Both the position numbers and the translations under genes were made by a program. A stretch of 5,215 nt of DNA from Sphingomonas sp. (GTDB lineage Bacteria; Pseudomonadota; Alphaproteobacteria; Sphingomonadales; Sphingomonadaceae), in NCBI GenBank assembly GCA_025936675.1, contig JAICSX010000084.1, positions 1 to 5,215 on the forward strand, in the 5' to 3' direction. The notes beneath the pieces are model-generated. The model did no database searches. It saw only the letters and a program-made list of their open reading frames with translations, and was not told where the DNA came from. Shown one piece after another: positions 1 through 5,215 of the stretch; positions within the stretch are counted from its first letter, which is position 1; every line of letters starts with the position of its first letter.

Positions 1-372
1 GACCTGTTCGGCGTCAATCAGGCGCACCCCGCCGAAAGGCTCGCTTGCATCGCCTTCGACCATATCGACGAGGTGATCGGAGATACGCCGGCAATGCTCG
101 CCGCCAATCGCCAGCGATGGAATGCGTTCGTCGACTCCCGCGACGACCTCGGGTGCATGTCCGCCGAGCATGGGATTACCTCCTTTCCGCGGTGGAGCGG
201 CGGCGACACGGAGCGCCTCGATGCCGTCCTCCGCGAGCGATACGATACCTCGGTCGTGCCTGGCCGCTGGTTCGAGATGCCGGAGCATTTCCGCGTCGGC
301 TTCGGCCTGCCGACGCCCAAGTTCGAAGAAGGCCTTAGCCGCCTCGGCTCGGCACTGGACGAGCTCAGATGA
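1..372 (+). CDS. Class I/II PLP-dependent aminotransferase, C-terminal part (5' end outside window)
   Basis: The reading frame is open from the first base to the TGA at 370-372 and gives the last 123 residues of a protein whose start lies upstream. The segment resembles the small domain of fold-type I aminotransferases. In particular, PGRWFEMPEHFRVGFG at about residues 88-102 of the visible part matches the family's C-terminal block, in which the Arg (visible R98) normally binds the substrate carboxylate. The family transfers amino groups between amino acids and 2-oxo acids using pyridoxal phosphate in the cytoplasm. The PLP-binding lysine region is not in the window, so the substrate cannot be judged. 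The stop codon overlaps the nth start as ATGA, which suggests co-transcription and translational coupling. Family assignment is fairly sure; subfamily is unknown. Confidence 0.8.
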   Translation, partial: DLFGVNQAHPAERLACIAFDHIDEVIGDTPAMLAANRQRWNAFVDSRDDLGCMSAEHGITSFPRWSGGDTERLDAVLRERYDTSVVPGRWFEMPEHFRVGFGLPTPKFEEGLSRLGSALDELR

Positions 373-1139
373 CGCGCGACCAGGTGTTCGAATTCTTCCG
401 CCGTCTCGCGGAGGCAAACCCCTCACCCACGACGGAGCTCGAGTCCGGCAATCCCTATCAGTTGCTCGTCGCCGTCGTCCTCTCTGCTCAAGCCACCGAC
501 GCGAGCGTCAACATCGCCTGCCGTCCGCTGTTCGAGCGCATCAAGACCCCGAAGCAGATGGTCGAGTTCGGCGAGGACGATCTGCGCGACGCGATCAAGA
601 CCATCGGGCTGTTCAATACCAAGTCGAAGAACGTCATCGCGCTCAGCCAGGCGCTGATCGACCGCTTCCGCGGCGAAGTCCCGCGCACTCGCGAGGAGCT
701 GCAATCGCTTCCAGGCGTCGGCCGCAAGACCGCGAACGTGGTCCTGAACACCGCCTTCGGCGAGGAGACCTTCGCGGTCGACACGCACGTCTTCCGAGTC
801 TGCAACCGCACCGGCCTGGCGCCCGGCAAGGACGTCGATGAGGTCGAGGCCAAGCTCGAGATGATCGTTCCCCAGCCGTTCCGCCGCGACGCGCACCACT
901 GGCTGATCCTTCACGGCCGCTACACCTGCAAGGCGCGGCTCCCCGAATGCTGGCGCTGCCCGGTGATCGACCTCTGCCGCTACAAGCCGAAGACGCCACC
1001 TCCCGAGGAACGGAAGGCTAAACCCAGCGCCGCTCGAACCGAGAGCCGAGCGTCGTCAAGAGCTCATATTGCGAAAGGCCGGACTGCTTCGAAGCGGACC
1101 GCAAATCGTAGTCGATCTCGACCCAGTCGCCTTCCTTGA
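369..1139 (+). CDS. nth: Endonuclease III (DNA glycosylase/AP lyase) with an extra basic C-terminal tail
   Basis: Base-excision repair enzyme that removes oxidised pyrimidines from DNA and cuts at abasic sites by a lyase reaction. The 256-residue product contains the helix-hairpin-helix LPGVGRKTANVV (about 114-125) with the catalytic lysine K120, the catalytic aspartate D138 in VDTHVFRV, and a [4Fe-4S] cluster motif C187-X6-C194-X2-C197-X5-C203. These positions coincide with the numbering of the E. coli enzyme (211 residues), which supports the ATG at 369. That start overlaps the upstream stop as ATGA. After about residue 211 the protein runs on for some 45 residues rich in Arg, Lys, Ser, Ala and Thr. 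Residues 217-256 are encoded antisense to the 3' end of alr. The tail has no recognisable domain; it could be a DNA-binding tail or a read-through product after loss of an older stop. The function of the core is clear. Confidence 0.96.
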   Translation: MTRDQVFEFFRRLAEANPSPTTELESGNPYQLLVAVVLSAQATDASVNIACRPLFERIKTPKQMVEFGEDDLRDAIKTIGLFNTKSKNVIALSQALIDRFRGEVPRTREELQSLPGVGRKTANVVLNTAFGEETFAVDTHVFRVCNRTGLAPGKDVDEVEAKLEMIVPQPFRRDAHHWLILHGRYTCKARLPECWRCPVIDLCRYKPKTPPPEERKAKPSAARTESRASSRAHIAKGRTASKRTANRSRSRPSRLP

Positions 1140-2046
1140 GGCCTGGTGCGGCGTCGCAGCCTACGGCAATCAGGTCCATCGAAACGCGGCCGAGGACCGG
1201 AAGCGCAAATTCGCCGGCGAACGCCGAGCCGTGTGACGAGAAGCCGCGAAGATAGCCGTCGGCATAGCCGATGTTGAGTATGGCGGCTTCCGTATCCTCC
1301 TTGGCAATGAAGGTCGCGCCATAACCGCAGCTTTCGCCCTCGGGGATCGTTCGGTGCTGCACGACCTGCGCCTCGACCCGGACCACCTGTTTGATCCCTT
1401 CCTCGAACTCCGGACGCTGAATTCCGCCGTAGAGCGAGATGCCCGGCCGAACGAGGTCGAAACTGTAGTCGCGGCCGAGGCCGATTCCGGCGCTATTCGC
1501 CATGCTGTAACGCTTCGCCGGCACCGCTGAGACGACCGCTCGAAAGCGCTCCAGCTGCATCGCGTTCAGCGCGCTGTCCTCGTCGGCGCAGGCGAGATGG
1601 CTGTGCAGCGTATCGATCGTCAGGCCATCGAGCGCTCCGACCTCCGTCGGCCGCAGCCCCAGCCGGTTCATGCCCGTGTCGATCATCACGTCGCAGGGGC
1701 GGTCCGGTGCAATCTTGTTCCACCGCGTAACCTGTTCGACGCTGACGAGACACGGCCGAGCAGAGAGGTTTGAGGCCGCTAGAACATCGTCGGGACCGAC
1801 ACCGTGCAGCACCACAATGTTCGTCTCCGCTGGCAGAGTTCCGAGCGCCTCAGCCTCTGCCCAGGTGGAGACGAAGAAGTCTCGGCAGCCTGCCTCGATG
1901 AGCGAGTTGGTGATCTCACGAGCGCCCAGTCCGTAGCCATCGGCCTTCACCGCTGCCCCCGCCGTTACACCGGCGCGCTCCTCCAGCCAGCGCCAATTCG
2001 ACTGAATCGCGGTCAAATCGACGGTTAAACGCAGCGGTCGGTGCAT
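1018..2046 (-). CDS. alr: Alanine racemase
   Basis: PLP-dependent enzyme interconverting L- and D-alanine in the cytoplasm, supplying D-Ala for peptidoglycan. The 342-residue product is close to the usual family length. It has the PLP-lysine motif AVKADGYGLG near the N-terminus (K34), the MIDTGMNRLG block (R128), RPGISLYG (200-207), the second catalytic residue Y242 in CGYGATF, the IGYADGY block (259-265), GRVSMD (286-291) and a typical C-terminus (YELLTTLGSRFERR). The ATG at 2046 is the only common start codon between the motif region and the in-frame stop upstream, but no good Shine-Dalgarno sequence precedes it. It converges on nth with a 122-bp 3' overlap. The 191-bp upstream gap has a repeat cluster that may regulate it. 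Alr and catabolic DadX racemases cannot be separated from sequence alone; the context (no dadA here) favours the biosynthetic role. Confidence 0.95.
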   Translation of the reverse strand: MHRPLRLTVDLTAIQSNWRWLEERAGVTAGAAVKADGYGLGAREITNSLIEAGCRDFFVSTWAEAEALGTLPAETNIVVLHGVGPDDVLAASNLSARPCLVSVEQVTRWNKIAPDRPCDVMIDTGMNRLGLRPTEVGALDGLTIDTLHSHLACADEDSALNAMQLERFRAVVSAVPAKRYSMANSAGIGLGRDYSFDLVRPGISLYGGIQRPEFEEGIKQVVRVEAQVVQHRTIPEGESCGYGATFIAKEDTEAAILNIGYADGYLRGFSSHGSAFAGEFALPVLGRVSMDLIAVGCDAAPGLKEGDWVEIDYDLRSASKQSGLSQYELLTTLGSRFERRWV

Positions 2047-2102
2047 CGCGGGCGTCGATAGGGCCCACGCCGCGCAGAGCGCAAGCGGGTCCTGGACGCT
2101 GC

Positions 2103-2148
2103 TAAGTTCACTAAGTTCACGGACAGCAGCGCTTTTGCTGTGAACTTA
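2103..2148. repeat. Three copies of a 9-bp element (GTGAACTTA), two in tandem and one inverted, upstream of alr
   Basis: TAAGTTCAC occurs at 2103-2111 and again directly adjacent at 2112-2120. Its reverse complement GTGAACTTA lies at 2140-2148. The inner tandem copy and the inverted copy form a perfect 9-bp inverted repeat separated by 19 bp. An additional ACAGCA/TGCTGT pair (2123-2128 and 2136-2141) lies within, so the segment could alternatively fold into a bulged hairpin. No T-run follows on either strand, so it does not look like a terminator. The cluster lies 57-102 bp upstream of the alr start. It could be a transcription-factor operator or a structured mRNA leader; the repeats are directly visible, the function is inference. 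Confidence 0.6.
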
Positions 2149-2185
2149 AGCGTGGCCCGTCTTCACATTAGAATTCCGGGCAGTG

Positions 2186-2225
2186 AAAAACAGCCGTGCC
2201 GAAGATCGCACAAGCTGCAGGCTGT
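2186..2225 (-). terminator. Probable rho-independent terminator of the phyH - CENP-V/GFA operon
   Basis: On the minus strand, 13 bases after the stop of the CENP-V/GFA gene, ACAGCC (2225-2220) pairs with GGCTGT (2195-2190). An inner hairpin GTGCGA-TCT-TCG-G-CAC (2211-2196) lies between them, with an 8-base bulge on one side. The stem runs directly into a run of five T (2190-2186). The position just after the last gene of the unit and before alr, which runs in the same direction, fits intrinsic termination. The stem is imperfect, so strength is uncertain. Confidence 0.6.
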
Positions 2226-2237
2226 AGGACAGCAAAT

Positions 2238-2615
2238 TCACTCGGACGTAGGTTCAAGCTTTTCCTTCGCCTGCTCCCAGTTTCGGCCGTCGAACGATTC
2301 GATCGCGAGCTCGACCGGCTCATCCAGGCAGTTCGCGTTCACGCTCCAAGCCTCGGGATGCGAGCGCGGCTGGTAGAAGCTCTTCACCCCGCAATGGCGG
2401 CAGAACAAATGCTCCGCCGCACCGGTGCCGAAACGGTAGCTCGTCAGCGCACCGCGTCCGGTCAATAACTCGAACTGCTCGTGCGGCACCATGATATGCA
2501 GGAAGCCCACCATCCGGCAGACTGAGCAGTTGCAGTCGAGGGCAGACACCGGCGGCTCCGGAACTTGAGCCTCGAACCGCACTGTACCGCAATGACAGCC
2601 GCCCTGAACCTTCAT
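2238..2615 (-). CDS. CENP-V/GFA-family zinc-binding protein
   Basis: Small 125-residue protein of the CENP-V/GFA family (glutathione-dependent formaldehyde-activating enzyme fold, cytoplasmic, zinc-binding). The expected cysteines are all present: GGCHCG (C7, C9), CNCSVC (C28, C30, C33) and FCRHCG (C72, C75), followed by KSFYQPRSHP and NCLDE. From memory, the C-terminal half (NCLDE ... FDGRNWEQA) resembles vertebrate CENP-V more than the formaldehyde-linked GFA enzymes, so a formaldehyde role should not be assumed. The ATG at 2615 overlaps the stop of the PhyH gene as ATGA and lies right before the first motif. The frame stays open farther upstream, but only as an out-of-frame shadow of the PhyH gene. 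Probably translated by coupling, since no clear Shine-Dalgarno is visible. The biochemical reaction is unknown. Confidence 0.9.
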   Translation of the reverse strand: MKVQGGCHCGTVRFEAQVPEPPVSALDCNCSVCRMVGFLHIMVPHEQFELLTGRGALTSYRFGTGAAEHLFCRHCGVKSFYQPRSHPEAWSVNANCLDEPVELAIESFDGRNWEQAKEKLEPTSE

Positions 2616-3487
2616 CCGACCGGATAGTGCGGCTCCGGCCGCTCGTAGAGCTCGTCGTAATGGACGAGGACCGGTCTTGGCCCGAACGGCACCGGCCGTC
2701 CACTCCTGAACGCCCATTCGCCGCGGTCGCAATCGCCAGCGCGAACGTAGCCGTTGATGTACAGCAGCCGCTTGTGGCTCGAGACGTTCTTGCCCGATCC
2801 GTGCACGAGATACGGGCTCCACAGCGCGAGATCGCCCGGCTCCAGAAGCAGGTCGATAACGTCGTCCGAAGAGAAGCCGATCGCTTCGAGCGCGTCGTCG
2901 GTCATCGCCGTTCCGAGCGCTTTCTTCGAGCAATCCATGTCGAGCTCGCCCCGTAAATGGCTTCGCGGGACGATCTTCATGCATCCGGATTCTGGCGTGT
3001 GTGGGTCGATTGCGAGACCGGTCTGGACATATGCTGTCGCCAGGTTGCGATATGCCTCGGCCGGCCGCCGGAAACGGCTGTCCTGGTGCCAGGCGAAATC
3101 GCCGAGCGTTCCCGGCGCCTTCCAGTGGACCTGGTTGATGATCTGCTTGAGGTCGCGGCCGATCAGCGGCTCGAGGAGGTCGACGAAGCGTGTGTCAAGC
3201 CGGACACTGTTGAGCACGGCATTATGATAGGACGGCCACTGCACCATCCGCACCAGCGGCTCGCTGCCCTCGCGCTCGCGCGCCACATTGTAGAACAGGT
3301 TGCCGTGGCGGAAGCAGCGGCCGTGCGAGACGCCTTCGGCGTAAAGCTGGTCGAGCGCCCTCCCGATTTCCTGGATTTCTGACCGGCCGAAGAAACCACG
3401 AACAATGGCGTAGCCGTCGCGCCAGTAGTGCGCGCAGTCCGCGTGAACGCTACTCGGCTCATCCCTTCGCAGCGGCTGCGAAGCCAT
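2612..3487 (-). CDS. Phytanoyl-CoA dioxygenase (PhyH)-family Fe(II)/2-oxoglutarate oxygenase
   Basis: Soluble non-heme iron oxygenase that couples 2-oxoglutarate decarboxylation to hydroxylation of a small-molecule substrate. With the ATG at 3487 the product has 291 residues. The iron-binding facial triad is visible as H134-Q-D136 in AWHQDSRF and H229 in PYLVHGSGKN. R240 in SHKRLLYING is the likely 2-oxoglutarate carboxylate ligand, and ESGCMKIVPRSHL (about 166-178) is the typical family block. The start is chosen because GGGGAG (3500-3495) lies 7 bases upstream of this ATG; a longer reading from TTG at 3523 lacks such a site and adds 12 unrelated residues. It is the first gene of a two-gene unit with the CENP-V/GFA protein (ATGA overlap). 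The substrate cannot be predicted: the family includes phytanoyl-CoA, ectoine and many secondary-metabolite hydroxylases. Confidence 0.9.
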   Translation of the reverse strand: MASQPLRRDEPSSVHADCAHYWRDGYAIVRGFFGRSEIQEIGRALDQLYAEGVSHGRCFRHGNLFYNVAREREGSEPLVRMVQWPSYHNAVLNSVRLDTRFVDLLEPLIGRDLKQIINQVHWKAPGTLGDFAWHQDSRFRRPAEAYRNLATAYVQTGLAIDPHTPESGCMKIVPRSHLRGELDMDCSKKALGTAMTDDALEAIGFSSDDVIDLLLEPGDLALWSPYLVHGSGKNVSSHKRLLYINGYVRAGDCDRGEWAFRSGRPVPFGPRPVLVHYDELYERPEPHYPVG

Positions 3488-3494
3488 GATCAGT

Positions 3495-3500
3495 CTCCCC
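3495..3500 (-). promoter_or_regulatory. Shine-Dalgarno site deciding the PhyH-family gene start
   Basis: GGGGAG on the minus strand, 7 bases before the ATG at 3487. It is the best ribosome binding site in the window and supports the ATG over the upstream in-frame TTG at 3523. Confidence 0.7.
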
Positions 3501-3501
3501 G

Positions 3502-3514
3502 CCTCGCTTCGAGG
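3502..3514 (-). promoter_or_regulatory. Small perfect hairpin just upstream of the PhyH-gene ribosome binding site
   Basis: CCTCG (3514-3510 on the minus strand) pairs perfectly with CGAGG (3506-3502) across a 3-base loop, one base before the GGGGAG Shine-Dalgarno. It would sit in the 5' leader of the phyH - CENP-V/GFA mRNA and could affect ribosome access. Short GC-rich hairpins arise easily by chance in a genome of this composition, so the role is uncertain. Confidence 0.3.
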
Positions 3515-3552
3515 ATACAGCAACTCATTGAGATTTCCATAAATTTATCCGT

Positions 3553-3576
3553 GAGAATCTCGCGACGAGGCTTCTC
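3553..3576 (-). terminator. Possible terminator hairpin after the CLC channel - pseudo-HtrA operon
   Basis: GAGAA (3553-3557) pairs with TTCTC (3572-3576), and an inner CTCG/CGAG (3559-3562 and 3566-3569) closes a 3-base loop, with a 1-versus-2-base internal mismatch. It begins 11 bases after the TGA of the HtrA-like gene. On the minus strand it is followed by ACGGATAAATTTATGG, which is AT-rich but not a proper T-run, so intrinsic termination would be weak. The same AT-rich stretch (about 3524-3550) stands out from its GC-rich surroundings and is the likeliest place for the promoter of the PhyH-family gene, although I cannot assign convincing -35 and -10 boxes. Confidence 0.4.
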
Positions 3577-3587
3577 GCCGCAGTCGC

Positions 3588-4619
3588 TCAGCTGCCCGGC
3601 ACCTCAGCGATCATGAGTGTCAGGCGCTTGTCGCCGCGAGCAACTCTGACCGAAGCGCTGGTTCCTGCGCCGTCGAGCGCTCGTCCCAGCTCCGAAGCGC
3701 TGGCCACTGGCGAACCGTTAACTGCGATGACGATGTCACCGGCCTGCAGGCCTGCCTTTGCCGCCGGCGACTTGGGTTCGACCAGCGCGACGGCGGTCCC
3801 CACCGAACGCGAGTTGCTGAGCCGGGCCGCAAATGCCGCGTCGAAATCCTTTGCCCGGAAACCGAATTTCGTCATCGGGGAGAGGGTCCCCCGCAGCAGT
3901 TCGTTGGCGACATCGCCGACGATCTCGGCCGGAATGACCGAATCGGGCAACGTGCCAGCGGCGACCACGCCTATAACTTGGCCGTCGCCCGAGATGATCG
4001 GCGCTCCCGTGGGCAGATCGGCGCCCATCGGCTGAAGACGGACATAAGCGGCCGGGGCTCCTCCATCGACGAGGAAGTCGCTCCCGATCATCGCGGCCTG
4101 GGCGCTGCAACCTTGCGCGGCCGGATCGAGGATCGCGACTGCGAAATCGCCGACATTCGGGAAGCCCTGATCCCCGAGCCGCACCGGCCGAAGGCCTGTC
4201 GCTTCGCTGTGGAGAAGGCTCAGCCCCGACACGGGATCTTGCCGGACTTCACTGACGCCGACCGCCGGACCGGAGCCAAAATGCACTTCGAGATTGCCTG
4301 TCGGCAGCGACGCGGTTGCCGCAAGCACCCAGCCATCAGCCGAAACGGCGAAACCTGTCGCGGCCGACCCCGTCGCGCCGGCAGGAGCAATCGCCGCGAT
4401 CGAGGGGCACAGCGTCGCAACCGTGTCGGCGACGCTGGGAAGACCGGCCTGCTGGCGAACGATCTGGATGATAGGCCGCCGCTGCGGCTGCTCCTCGCGT
4501 TGCGATCCCTCCTGCTCCTGACCGTTCGGGCCGAGGCCGCGCTCGAGATAGACGCCGCCGATTGCCGCAATCAGCACCACGCCGCCGACAAGCAGAAGGT
4601 TGCGGACGCGCTTATTCAC
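3588..4619 (-). CDS. Membrane-anchored HtrA/DegP-like protein with PDZ domain, apparent pseudoprotease
   Basis: The 343-residue product starts with GTG at 4619, inside the last codons of the CLC gene (8-bp overlap), with a GAGAGA-like ribosome site 6 bases upstream; no ATG is available nearby. Residues 5-23 form one hydrophobic segment after a short basic N-terminus, so the rest should be periplasmic. A Glu/Gln-rich linker follows (about 32-50). Residues about 65-240 resemble a trypsin-like HtrA domain (ATGFAVSADGWVLAATAS, RQDPVSGLSLLH, LPTGAPIISGDGQVIGVVA). Residues about 250-340 are a PDZ domain (VGTAVALVEPKSPAAKAGLQ, GDIVIAVNGSPV). The catalytic His site (normally NHV) reads ATAS (about 101-104), the Asp site of DPxxD is G132, and the Ser site of GNSGGP is T204 in PTGAP. 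A protease activity is therefore unlikely; binding or regulatory roles, perhaps on the channel, are inference. Confidence 0.85.
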   Translation of the reverse strand: MNKRVRNLLLVGGVVLIAAIGGVYLERGLGPNGQEQEGSQREEQPQRRPIIQIVRQQAGLPSVADTVATLCPSIAAIAPAGATGSAATGFAVSADGWVLAATASLPTGNLEVHFGSGPAVGVSEVRQDPVSGLSLLHSEATGLRPVRLGDQGFPNVGDFAVAILDPAAQGCSAQAAMIGSDFLVDGGAPAAYVRLQPMGADLPTGAPIISGDGQVIGVVAAGTLPDSVIPAEIVGDVANELLRGTLSPMTKFGFRAKDFDAAFAARLSNSRSVGTAVALVEPKSPAAKAGLQAGDIVIAVNGSPVASASELGRALDGAGTSASVRVARGDKRLTLMIAEVPGS

Positions 4620-5215
4620 CGAACATCTCTCGCTGCGCCTTCTCGAGCTCGTCCGAGTAGCGCCGATGCACGAACCTTTCGGAGAGGGTTCCGACGACCT
4701 CGCCTTCCGCACTCACAACGGCAAGGAAATCGGCGCCGTTGGTGTCGAACTCCTTCATCGCGTCACGAACATTCTCTGCCGGCTCGAGAACGACTTGCTG
4801 CATCTCCGCAAGCGAGCCGATCGTGGAATCGGGATCGACGCTCGCTTCGAAGGCTCGGGAGGTCTCGACAATTCCGAAATAGGCCCCCGTCTGATCCGTC
4901 AGCACGACATGTGCAGCTGAGCCGAGCGGGAAGCGGCGACGGAATTCGGTCACGCCCATATCGGATGGAGCCACATTGGCCGCAGGCTGCATCATCTTGC
5001 CCACTGTCAGCGATCTCGCCCAGCCGACGTCGCGCGCGCTCCGGATCGTCTCGCCGCGGGTGTGGAAGCGCCACGTGGAGAAGGAGAAGCCGAACGTCTC
5101 CCTCACGACGGTGCTCGCGCAAAGGGCTGCCGTCACGGCGACGCTGGTCAACGCGAAGTCGTGGGTCGTTTCGAGCACCAGCAGCGACATGGTCATCGGT
5201 CCGCCGACGATCGCC
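4612..5215 (-). CDS. CLC-type chloride channel/transporter with C-terminal CBS pair, C-terminal part (5' end outside window)
   Basis: The frame is open from the window's right edge to the TAA at 4614-4612 and gives the last 200 residues. It begins with AIVGGPMTMSLLVLE and a hydrophobic helix (about residues 18-40 visible), the end of a CLC membrane domain, followed by the cytoplasmic linker WRFHTRGETIRSARDVGW. Two CBS domains follow: CBS1 at about 66-125 (LTVGKMMQPAANV ... YFGIVE) and CBS2 at about 133-190 (ADFLAVVSAEGEVVGTLSERFV). CLC proteins move chloride across the inner membrane as channels or Cl-/H+ antiporters, and CBS pairs commonly sense nucleotides. The selectivity-filter and gating-glutamate regions are outside the window, so channel versus antiporter cannot be decided. 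The gene overlaps the HtrA-like gene by 8 bp and is probably co-transcribed with it. Confidence 0.88.
   Translation of the reverse strand, partial: AIVGGPMTMSLLVLETTHDFALTSVAVTAALCASTVVRETFGFSFSTWRFHTRGETIRSARDVGWARSLTVGKMMQPAANVAPSDMGVTEFRRRFPLGSAAHVVLTDQTGAYFGIVETSRAFEASVDPDSTIGSLAEMQQVVLEPAENVRDAMKEFDTNGADFLAVVSAEGEVVGTLSERFVHRRYSDELEKAQREMFGE

Noticed and set aside
423..914. Long minus-strand open frame opposite nth
   Set aside because: It is a complement-strand shadow of a clearly real gene in GC-rich DNA, with no recognisable motifs and no ribosome site.
2103..2148. CRISPR-like or mobile-element interpretation of the 9-bp repeats
   Set aside because: Only three very short copies, no regular spacers, no flanking transposase or target duplication.
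2140..2468. Short plus-strand open frames beginning in the alr upstream gap
   Set aside because: They run mostly antisense to the CENP-V/GFA gene, lack a ribosome site, and begin inside the repeat and terminator structures.
2616..2984. Long N-terminal extension of the CENP-V/GFA reading frame (248 residues if read from the far upstream start)
   Set aside because: The extra 123 residues are low-complexity Arg/Ala/Gly-rich sequence produced by reading the PhyH gene out of frame. The family's first motif begins right after the ATG at 2615, and the ATGA overlap is a normal operon junction.
2627..3382. Plus-strand open frames opposite the PhyH-family gene
   Set aside because: They mirror the codon pattern of the real minus-strand gene with intact catalytic motifs; no domain features of their own.
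3488..3523. TTG start at 3523 giving a 303-residue PhyH-family protein
   Set aside because: The ATG at 3487 has a good GGGGAG site at correct spacing, and the added residues run through the leader hairpin and the Shine-Dalgarno itself.
4620..4712. ATG-like start at 4712 for the HtrA-like gene (374 residues)
   Set aside because: The extra 31 residues overlap the CBS2 coding sequence out of frame, are Arg/Ser-rich, and would place a long charged stretch before the membrane anchor. The GTG at 4619 gives a normal short basic N-terminus.

Overview
The window is GC-rich, densely packed bacterial chromosome. Its proteins look alphaproteobacterial, most probably from the Sphingomonadales. That placement is inferred from the style of the CLC channel tail and the neighbouring housekeeping genes; it was not tested by any search. 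There are seven protein-coding genes (two cut by the window edges) and no rRNA, tRNA, CRISPR array or insertion sequence that I can see.

Left part (1-2046): the 3' end of a class I/II PLP-dependent aminotransferase is followed by endonuclease III (nth), joined by a 4-base ATGA overlap. Converging on nth from the other strand is alanine racemase (alr). The two 3' ends overlap by 122 bp, and nth carries an unusual basic tail of about 45 residues encoded mostly antisense to the end of alr.

Middle (2047-3587, all genes on the minus strand): the 191-bp gap upstream of alr holds three copies of a 9-bp element (two in tandem, one inverted) and a probable rho-independent terminator. That terminator ends a two-gene operon: a phytanoyl-CoA dioxygenase (PhyH)-family Fe(II)/2-oxoglutarate oxygenase followed by a small CENP-V/GFA zinc protein, again with an ATGA overlap.

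Right part (3588-5215, minus strand): the C-terminal end of a CLC-type chloride channel with two CBS domains is followed, with an 8-bp overlap, by a membrane-anchored HtrA/DegP-like protein. This protein keeps the trypsin-like fold signature and a PDZ domain, but all three catalytic-triad positions appear to be substituted, so it looks like a pseudoprotease.

The genes form three minus-strand transcription units (CLC channel - pseudo-HtrA; phyH - CENP-V/GFA; alr) and one plus-strand unit (aminotransferase - nth). No complete new system is evident. The items most worth a second look are the pseudo-HtrA coupled to a CLC channel, the PhyH/CENP-V pair, the repeat cluster upstream of alr, and the nth/alr overprint.
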